Below are positions 41,528 through 45,308 of a DNA stretch of 45,308 nucleotides, piece after piece. Position numbers and translations under genes: made by a program. The notes below the pieces were generated by a model. It made no database searches, was not told the DNA's origin, and saw only the letters and a program-made list of their open reading frames with translations. The DNA is from a virus. Each line of letters begins with the position of its first letter. Position 1 is the stretch's first letter. The stretch covers positions 1 to 45,308 of the IMG/VR virus record IMGVR_UViG_3300021963_000215. The stretch is one strand, 5' to 3'.

Positions 41528-41983
41528 ATGAATAAATGGTTATATTTTGATCCTCTAGGAGTCACTAGAGAGTTTAATTTAATAGAAGATTTTCCTGAAG
41601 GTGCTGTAGGCTTTATCTATAAGATAACCAATGTTGCCACGAGCAAATTCTACATAGGTAGAAAGGTTCTTTTTAATAATACCAATAAAGCATTAACCAA
41701 GAAAGAGATCGCGGAATGGGACAAACCTGGGCGCGTACCACGCAAGAAGAAGATAGTTAAACAGTCTGATTGGCTATCTTACCATGGAAGTAATAAGCTT
41801 TTGAATCTAGAAAGAAAGGAATTAGGTGATGATATATTCACTAGAGAGATCTTACAGTTGTGTTTTTCTAAGAAGCAACTAACCTACTATGAAGTTTATT
41901 GGCAGATGCACTATAAAGTTTTACATATAGATTCGTATAACGATAATATTCAAGGTAGGTTTTATAGAAAGGATGTACAATAA
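41528..41983 (+). CDS. GIY-YIG family endonuclease-like protein
   Basis: A 151-residue protein with a GIY-YIG-type core: GFIYKITN (28-35) and FYIGRK (41-46), followed by a Lys-rich insertion (54-85), SDWLSYHGSNK, and a C-terminal glutamate in YYEVYWQ (E122), where the family has its metal-binding Glu. Such proteins in phages are homing endonucleases or DNA-processing enzymes. It is the last gene of the structural operon and ends in a terminator, a common position for free-standing homing genes. No intron is apparent. Confidence 0.75.
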   Translation: MNKWLYFDPLGVTREFNLIEDFPEGAVGFIYKITNVATSKFYIGRKVLFNNTNKALTKKEIAEWDKPGRVPRKKKIVKQSDWLSYHGSNKLLNLERKELGDDIFTREILQLCFSKKQLTYYEVYWQMHYKVLHIDSYNDNIQGRFYRKDVQ

Positions 41984-42009
41984 AAAAGCCCCAACAATTA
42001 AGTTGAGGC
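41982..42009 (-). terminator. Two-way terminator between converging operons
   Basis: GCCCCAAC/GTTGAGGC (41988-41995 and 42002-42009) with one mismatch and a 6-base loop. On the minus strand the hairpin is followed by six T residues, so it ends the block 42037-45206; on the plus strand a weaker T-containing tail follows, after the GIY-YIG stop codon. It marks the meeting point of two opposed transcripts. Confidence 0.82.
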
Positions 42010-42036
42010 TAATTTATGCATGGGTTTTTGCAAGAG

Positions 42037-42342
42037 TTATTTTGTAGGGAGAACTCCTAGTTTAGCATTAGCTTCTGCCATCGCACCTTCAAGAGCATCT
42101 AATCGTAAAGCAATTTTATTAAGAGCGCTTACCCATTCCCTTTGTCCACTTTGACTTGCCATTGCATGAGCACTAGCTAATTCATTTCTAAAGGCTTCTA
42201 GATGATCTCCGGCCATTTGCCAGATATCTATATCTTCACTAATACCTTCCATTTCAACTCCGGATGAACTAACTGTTACTTCCTCTTCTATTTCTTGTAA
42301 GAGTGGATTGTTTGATGTATAAGACTTAAAATTAAATGACAT
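42037..42342 (-). CDS. Small acidic leader-bearing protein
   Basis: A 101-residue protein starting MSFNFKSYTSNNPLLQE, with L-L-Q-E at 14-17 as a candidate protease site, followed by an acidic stretch and a helical region to the end. The N-terminal MSF-N-F pattern resembles MSFNLEKYLTE at 12888-13241, supporting a shared targeting role. It lies last in its operon, 2 bases after the gene at 42345-43004. I infer an internal head protein; otherwise unknown. Confidence 0.6.
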   Translation of the reverse strand: MSFNFKSYTSNNPLLQEIEEEVTVSSSGVEMEGISEDIDIWQMAGDHLEAFRNELASAHAMASQSGQREWVSALNKIALRLDALEGAMAEANAKLGVLPTK

Positions 42343-42344
42343 AG

Positions 42345-43004
42345 TTAGAATTTTTTACCTTGCATTGCTGCATTAACGTGAGCGTTTATAAACATTTTAC
42401 ATGCGTCTAATATATCTTCTGGTTCGAATCCATCGTCAAGCAAAGATATAATACCTTGCTCAATTTGATCTCCACCAAGATCCATCATCCTAGTATCATC
42501 AACTTGTTCTTGATCATTTGCATAGATGTTCTCAGGTTTTTCAAGCTCTTCTAGTTCACTATCAAGAAGTTCAGGATAGTAGTAAGCAATATCTTCTTCT
42601 TCCATATCGTAGAACTTGCTTGTAAGATAGGCAAGAATGTCTTTTTTTCTACCAGTAACTTCGAATGTTCCAGGATTACCATTTATTTCTTGTACTTCTA
42701 TACCGTATTGATCAAATGCGGCTTGTGCAGCTGCATCTTCTTCTGGATCCATGTGATCCCAAGCCATATCAAGTTCGATAGTTACAATATCATTTTCATT
42801 TTCTGATACAGGTTGAACTTGGTCAAACTCGTCACCAAACCCGTCTAATTTAGTATCTGCACCTACATAAGGTACTTCATCTACAGGCTTATTGTTTCCA
42901 ACCTCTTCTTCTTTTAAAGCGTGGAGGTCTACGTATTTACCAAGAAGACCATGAGAACCGAGATAATTCTCTCTTAAATACTTTGCGATATTAAAATCTT
43001 TCAT
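42345..43004 (-). CDS. Acidic leader-bearing protein
   Basis: A 219-residue acidic protein starting MKDFNIAKYLRE (L-R-E at 10-12), close to the leader of the gene at 12888-13241. About residues 70-135 show an alternating strand/helix pattern (IVTIELDMAWDHMDPEEDAA, then a GTFEVTGRKKDILAYL unit) suggesting a small alpha/beta domain. The C-terminal 60 residues are helical. Packaging into the head is inferred. An AATATTTATTATC motif lies 19 bases upstream. Confidence 0.65.
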   Translation of the reverse strand: MKDFNIAKYLRENYLGSHGLLGKYVDLHALKEEEVGNNKPVDEVPYVGADTKLDGFGDEFDQVQPVSENENDIVTIELDMAWDHMDPEEDAAAQAAFDQYGIEVQEINGNPGTFEVTGRKKDILAYLTSKFYDMEEEDIAYYYPELLDSELEELEKPENIYANDQEQVDDTRMMDLGGDQIEQGIISLLDDGFEPEDILDACKMFINAHVNAAMQGKKF

Positions 43005-43023
43005 GTTGTTAAATATTACTGAT

Positions 43024-43032
43024 AATAAATAT
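43024..43032 (-). promoter_or_regulatory. ATATTTATT motif upstream of the acidic gene pair
   Basis: The minus strand reads TCAATATTTATTATCAG, ending 19 bases before the start at 43004, in the 32-base gap after the membrane-protein gene. It would drive the pair of leader-bearing acidic genes. Confidence 0.4.
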
Positions 43033-43036
43033 TGAA

Positions 43037-43321
43037 TTACTTGATAAATATACTTTTAATACTAATCCACAGGAAAATCAAAGGGCTTACAATTAAAACC
43101 GATACTACACCGGCAAACATAGTCACTAAGATAGTTACAAGTAGCAAAGAAAAACATATAGTTGCTATTTGTATTCCTAGTTCCATGTTCCAAGGAATAG
43201 TGATAAGACCTATTGCTAATAGTGAAAGTAGTATTAGACAAAAACTTAGAACAAATCTAAATAGTTTGACTACAAGAAAACAGACGAATAAAGATAAGAG
43301 AATAACAATTAGATATGACAT
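43037..43321 (-). CDS. Small multi-pass membrane protein, holin candidate
   Basis: A 94-residue protein that is hydrophobic nearly throughout, with probable membrane segments at about 3-20, 25-44, 50-67 and 70-90 (boundaries approximate). Start and end residues include Lys, consistent with a bundle of helices. Small multi-pass proteins of this size are often holins, which time lysis, but no endolysin is adjacent. An overlapping plus-strand frame (43032-43361) is its antisense shadow. The upstream sequence has CATTTATT directly before ATG. Confidence 0.6.
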   Translation of the reverse strand: MSYLIVILLSLFVCFLVVKLFRFVLSFCLILLSLLAIGLITIPWNMELGIQIATICFSLLLVTILVTMFAGVVSVLIVSPLIFLWISIKSIFIK

Positions 43322-43387
43322 AATAAATGTTTTGTTTCCGCATAGGGGCCTAAAAATATAGTATTTACAAATATATAATATAATCTA

Positions 43388-43891
43388 TTAACGACTATCA
43401 AAATCTTTTGGAGTCACGGTTAACCGCTCACCCATCTCCTTGATAACATTAATGGCATCCTTAGAACTTATCTCGAAGCCTTCACGTTTAGGGTTTACTC
43501 TATAACCAAGCCTCTCTAGATGTTCATGAACCGCCCTTTCAAGGACTCGGCTATTAATACACTTGTACTTGAAGACAGAGAACCACGGCGTTATCACGCC
43601 TGTTGCAGAGTTGATCTCCTTTATCCTTTGGTTTACACTAGTCGTAGTCATACCGATCTTACAGATCCCGGGCATAGACTTGTTAACCAAAACGTAGACC
43701 CACTCAGGCTTCTTTATACTTTGAGTAGGATCTAGTATGCCCTCTCCGTAGTAGGTAATATTTTCCCAGCCTTCCCAACCCTCTTCAGTACAGGGAGTCA
43801 ACATGTAGGCAACTGCTTTCCTCATTTTATAAGGATCTTCACCTGTTAACTCAATGTAATACTGAGCCTCTTCTAGGGTTATTCTTTTCAT
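43388..43891 (-). CDS. T5orf172 / GIY-YIG-superfamily protein
   Basis: A 167-residue protein; I start at ATG 43891, four bases after the upstream stop, rather than at 43981, which lies inside the upstream gene. The domain starts at about residue 63 with VYVLVN (65-70) and CKIGMT (77-82), then R89, LERAVHEHL (near 117-125) and GFE (138-140). This is the T5orf172 variant of the GIY-YIG fold, a nuclease-type domain found in many phages. The N-terminal 60 residues have no recognised family. Confidence 0.8.
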   Translation of the reverse strand: MKRITLEEAQYYIELTGEDPYKMRKAVAYMLTPCTEEGWEGWENITYYGEGILDPTQSIKKPEWVYVLVNKSMPGICKIGMTTTSVNQRIKEINSATGVITPWFSVFKYKCINSRVLERAVHEHLERLGYRVNPKREGFEISSKDAINVIKEMGERLTVTPKDFDSR

Positions 43892-43895
43892 ACGT

Positions 43896-44141
43896 TTACT
43901 TATTGTTTGTTGAGAAGAATTGACCACTCTCATATATAATAGCCTTGTCACCACCAGTAAAATAGGCTCTAGTAACTTCAATCCCTTTTAGTAAAGATTC
44001 TGTAATTACAGTTTCCAAATACTTCTTTGCAGATTTAACATTTACTCCTCTTGTAAAGGATCCATCTGAAAATTCAATGGTAATGAAAGAACCTCCTGGA
44101 ATAAGAGTTAACGGGTTTACGTCGAATTTTTCTTTTTTCAT
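43896..44141 (-). CDS. Small beta-rich protein, unknown
   Basis: An 81-residue protein starting MKKEKFDVNPLTLIPGGSFI. It is beta-rich with alternating strands (ITIEFSDGSFTRGVNV, AIIYESGQFF) and no known motif. It precedes the T5orf172 gene by four bases and so is probably in the same transcript. An ATAAATAC element sits about 10 bases before the start. Function unknown. Confidence 0.6.
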   Translation of the reverse strand: MKKEKFDVNPLTLIPGGSFITIEFSDGSFTRGVNVKSAKKYLETVITESLLKGIEVTRAYFTGGDKAIIYESGQFFSTNNK

Positions 44142-44161
44142 ATTTTTGTATTTATGTGAAT

Positions 44162-44254
44162 TTACTTTTGTAAGCTTTTAATTCCATAGTATCCTATATT
44201 GTAACCGATACAAAAGGATAATAATATTTTAGCTAGCACAATTATTATAAACAT
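44162..44254 (-). CDS. Possible very small membrane peptide (30 aa)
   Basis: A 30-residue frame from ATG 44254 to TAA 44162, with sequence that begins MFIIIVLAKILLSF and ends YGIKSLQK: one membrane helix with a basic end. It fills the gap between two accepted genes and has no Shine-Dalgarno sequence, like the others. The frame is short enough to occur by chance, so this is tentative. Confidence 0.38.
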   Translation of the reverse strand: MFIIIVLAKILLSFCIGYNIGYYGIKSLQK

Positions 44255-44276
44255 ATATTTACTCTTTCTAGGGAGT

Positions 44277-44537
44277 TCAATTTTTCCCGGAACTTGGCAT
44301 GAACGCTTCTATTTCTTTTTTGTATTTCCCGGTTTCCGAATCTATAAGTAGATCGTAATTGGCATGGTGAATTGCTGAATCTAGGCTTGTACCCTGTTCC
44401 ATAAGCTCAACTACTAGATCAACGAATTCTACCATTAGGCCTGCATCATTTATTTGTTCAAAACAATATAGAGCTTCTGTGAATTGTTCTTTGGTTAAAG
44501 ACTGAGAAAGGGTTAGAATGTTTAAATATAGAAACAT
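44277..44537 (-). CDS. Small helical protein, unknown
   Basis: An 86-residue protein. I use ATG 44537; the longer frame to 44597 would overlap the upstream gene by 49 bases. It begins MFLYLNILTLSQSLTKEQFT, has acidic helices (DAGLMVEFVDLVVELMEQ), and ends KKEIEAFMPSSGKN. No motif is recognised. It sits in a run of small minus-strand genes that could be early-expressed host-takeover genes; that is only a guess. Confidence 0.55.
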   Translation of the reverse strand: MFLYLNILTLSQSLTKEQFTEALYCFEQINDAGLMVEFVDLVVELMEQGTSLDSAIHHANYDLLIDSETGKYKKEIEAFMPSSGKN

Positions 44538-44548
44538 GTAATTATTTT

Positions 44549-44713
44549 TTAATGTGAATCGTAAGGGTTTTGACTGACTATGTGGTCTCTCCACCATTTA
44601 TTGAATCTAGACTTTGGGAACTTAGTTGCGATGCCGTCTCCTATGATTAGCAATAGAACCAATACTGTAGCAGAAAAGAAGATCCACATAAGGATGTCGA
44701 TAATTGTTTGCAT
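44549..44713 (-). CDS. Small single-pass membrane protein (54 aa)
   Basis: A 54-residue protein starting at ATG 44713, directly after the upstream stop (TAACATG). Residues 6-26 are a membrane helix (WIFFSATVLVLLLIIGDG), and the tail is basic and aromatic (RFNKWWRDHIVSQNPYDSH). A longer frame starting at 44788 is rejected because it overlaps the upstream gene. Function unknown; small membrane proteins of this kind may affect host envelope processes. Confidence 0.58.
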   Translation of the reverse strand: MQTIIDILMWIFFSATVLVLLLIIGDGIATKFPKSRFNKWWRDHIVSQNPYDSH

Positions 44714-44714
44714 G

Positions 44715-44978
44715 TTATTTCTTTTTATAATAAATACCCGAATACTTACCGTTGTCATTCTTATAGACACCACAAGGACCTTTACCATTTACCATGTAGC
44801 CATTCCATTTCTTAACAAAGTTGGTGGCAAAATAACCACGGTCTGGAGAATTACTATCGTACACGTAGTCCTTTCCTTTATTGAGTTTTAGAATATACTT
44901 GATCATGTCTGTATAGCGGAAGTCATTTCCGTTTGCTATCATGTGATCAACAAGTTTTTTCTTTATTGTCTCTCTCAT
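44715..44978 (-). CDS. Conserved small phage protein, possibly DNA-binding
   Basis: An 87-residue basic protein starting MRETIKKKLVDHMIANGNDF. A helix-turn-helix-like N-terminal half (FRYTDMIKYILKLNKGK) is followed by a beta-hairpin with RGYFATNFVKKWNGYMVNGK, a segment I associate with small phage proteins of unknown role. The winged-helix reading is tentative. It overlaps nothing and ends 1 base before the following ATG. Confidence 0.6.
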   Translation of the reverse strand: MRETIKKKLVDHMIANGNDFRYTDMIKYILKLNKGKDYVYDSNSPDRGYFATNFVKKWNGYMVNGKGPCGVYKNDNGKYSGIYYKKK

Positions 44979-45206
44979 TTATTTGCTATATGTTTGGTTA
45001 TAGTATTCTGTTAACATATCTTCATCGCTGTAGTGATAATAATATTCTGCATTTTCTGGTGTATCATTTCGTCTCATCCAATTGTAGAAATTAATCATTT
45101 GTTCTTTCTCATGATCTAGAAACGACATTTCCATTTCGTATTCTAAGTCAAACCCACGTTGCTTTACATATTCAAGTAACATTTGAACTGCTGTCTGTTG
45201 TGTCAT
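44979..45206 (-). CDS. Small acidic helical protein
   Basis: A 75-residue protein. I start at ATG 45206 (MTQQTAVQMLLEYVKQ); the longer frame to 45305 would need the GC-rich palindromic stretch as coding sequence. It is helical and acidic, with C-terminal Tyr-rich YYYHYSDEDM. A TATAAATA element ends 10 bases upstream. Function unknown. Confidence 0.55.
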   Translation of the reverse strand: MTQQTAVQMLLEYVKQRGFDLEYEMEMSFLDHEKEQMINFYNWMRRNDTPENAEYYYHYSDEDMLTEYYNQTYSK

Positions 45207-45216
45207 TTTATTTACG

Positions 45217-45224
45217 TATTTATA
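45217..45224 (-). promoter_or_regulatory. TATAAATA element (exact T4 late-promoter consensus)
   Basis: The minus strand reads GAATATAAATACG ending 10 bases before ATG 45206. TATAAATA is the known T4 late -10 consensus, so this copy differs from the ATATTTATT motif used elsewhere. In an AT-rich genome it could occur by chance. Confidence 0.35.
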
Positions 45225-45234
45225 TTCTATTAGG

Positions 45235-45308
45235 ATTTGAAAAATTCCCGGGTGTGTGCGACCGGTCAACGGGGGGCCCCCTGCTAGGGCCCTCCTATCT
45301 ACCACAAT
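45235..45308. other. GC-rich palindromic terminal stretch
   Basis: The last ~70 bases contain CCCGGG, GACCGGTC, GGGGGGCCCCC and AGGGCCCT, a cluster of perfect palindromes in sequence far more GC-rich than the rest of the window. No gene with matching codon use is visible here. It may be a genuine structured element or foreign/artefactual sequence at the contig edge. Confidence 0.55.

Noticed and set aside
43032-43361. Plus-strand 109-residue frame
   Set aside because: It lies opposite the small multi-pass membrane protein. The minus-strand product has a coherent membrane pattern and fits the operon direction.
44979-45305. Longer frame to the right edge (108 aa)
   Set aside because: The added N-terminus would be encoded by the GC-rich palindromes and differs in composition from the rest; ATG 45206 follows a TATAAATA element and is more credible.
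1-45308. CRISPR array, integrase or insertion sequence
   Set aside because: No regularly spaced repeats, no recombinase motifs and no terminal inverted repeats with a transposase were seen in any frame examined.

Overview
The window is part of the genome of a distant T4-like, contractile-tailed (myovirus) phage. The evidence is a T4-type head module (gp17 terminase, gp20 portal, gp21 protease, gp22 scaffold, gp23 major capsid protein), a T4-type baseplate module (gp5-like hub, gp25, gp6), a gp61-like primase and a gp55-like late sigma factor. The DNA is AT-rich. Most start codons lack a Shine-Dalgarno sequence and follow A/T-rich stretches, which fits a Bacteroidota host, though that is inference. 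No tRNA, CRISPR array, integrase or insertion sequence was seen. Tail sheath, tail tube and small terminase genes were not recognised and probably lie outside the window.

Layout. Positions 1-12216 (minus strand) hold a neck/connector-like gene, phoH, and then, going upstream, the capsid, scaffold, protease, several head-associated proteins, portal and terminase. Positions 12218-22291 (minus) are a dense run of mostly small genes, many joined by 1-4 base overlaps. They include a membrane-anchored coiled-coil protein, several lysine-rich proteins, a Dps-like protein, a zincin-HAD fusion, an HxGH nucleotidyltransferase and a zeta-toxin-like P-loop protein. Positions 22306-24026 (minus) carry a PD-(D/E)XK nuclease and a primase. 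Positions 24027-24384 form a divergent non-coding region with several short hairpins. Positions 24385-26724 (plus) carry small accessory genes, a glutaredoxin-like protein, an HD hydrolase and the sigma factor. Positions 26743-41983 (plus) are the baseplate, tail and fibre operon, ending with a GIY-YIG protein. A two-way hairpin terminator near 42000 separates it from a converging minus-strand block of small genes (42037-45206). The last ~70 bases are abnormally GC-rich and palindromic.

How the parts fit. The most interesting signal is a recurrent N-terminal leader ending in [L/I]-x-E. In three proteins the Glu is at residue 10, as in the T4 internal-protein capsid-targeting sequence MKTYQEFIAE. 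It is found on about a dozen proteins, including the kinase-like and nucleotidyltransferase proteins. Because the window also encodes a gp21-type protease, I infer that these proteins are packed into the prohead, trimmed, and possibly injected with the DNA. A second signal is a motif, ATATTTAT[T/A], placed in gene orientation before many transcription-unit heads; it may be the late promoter read by the gp55-like sigma. A third is a 12-residue peptide shared by the major capsid protein and a presumed core protein, with synonymous DNA differences in half its codons.
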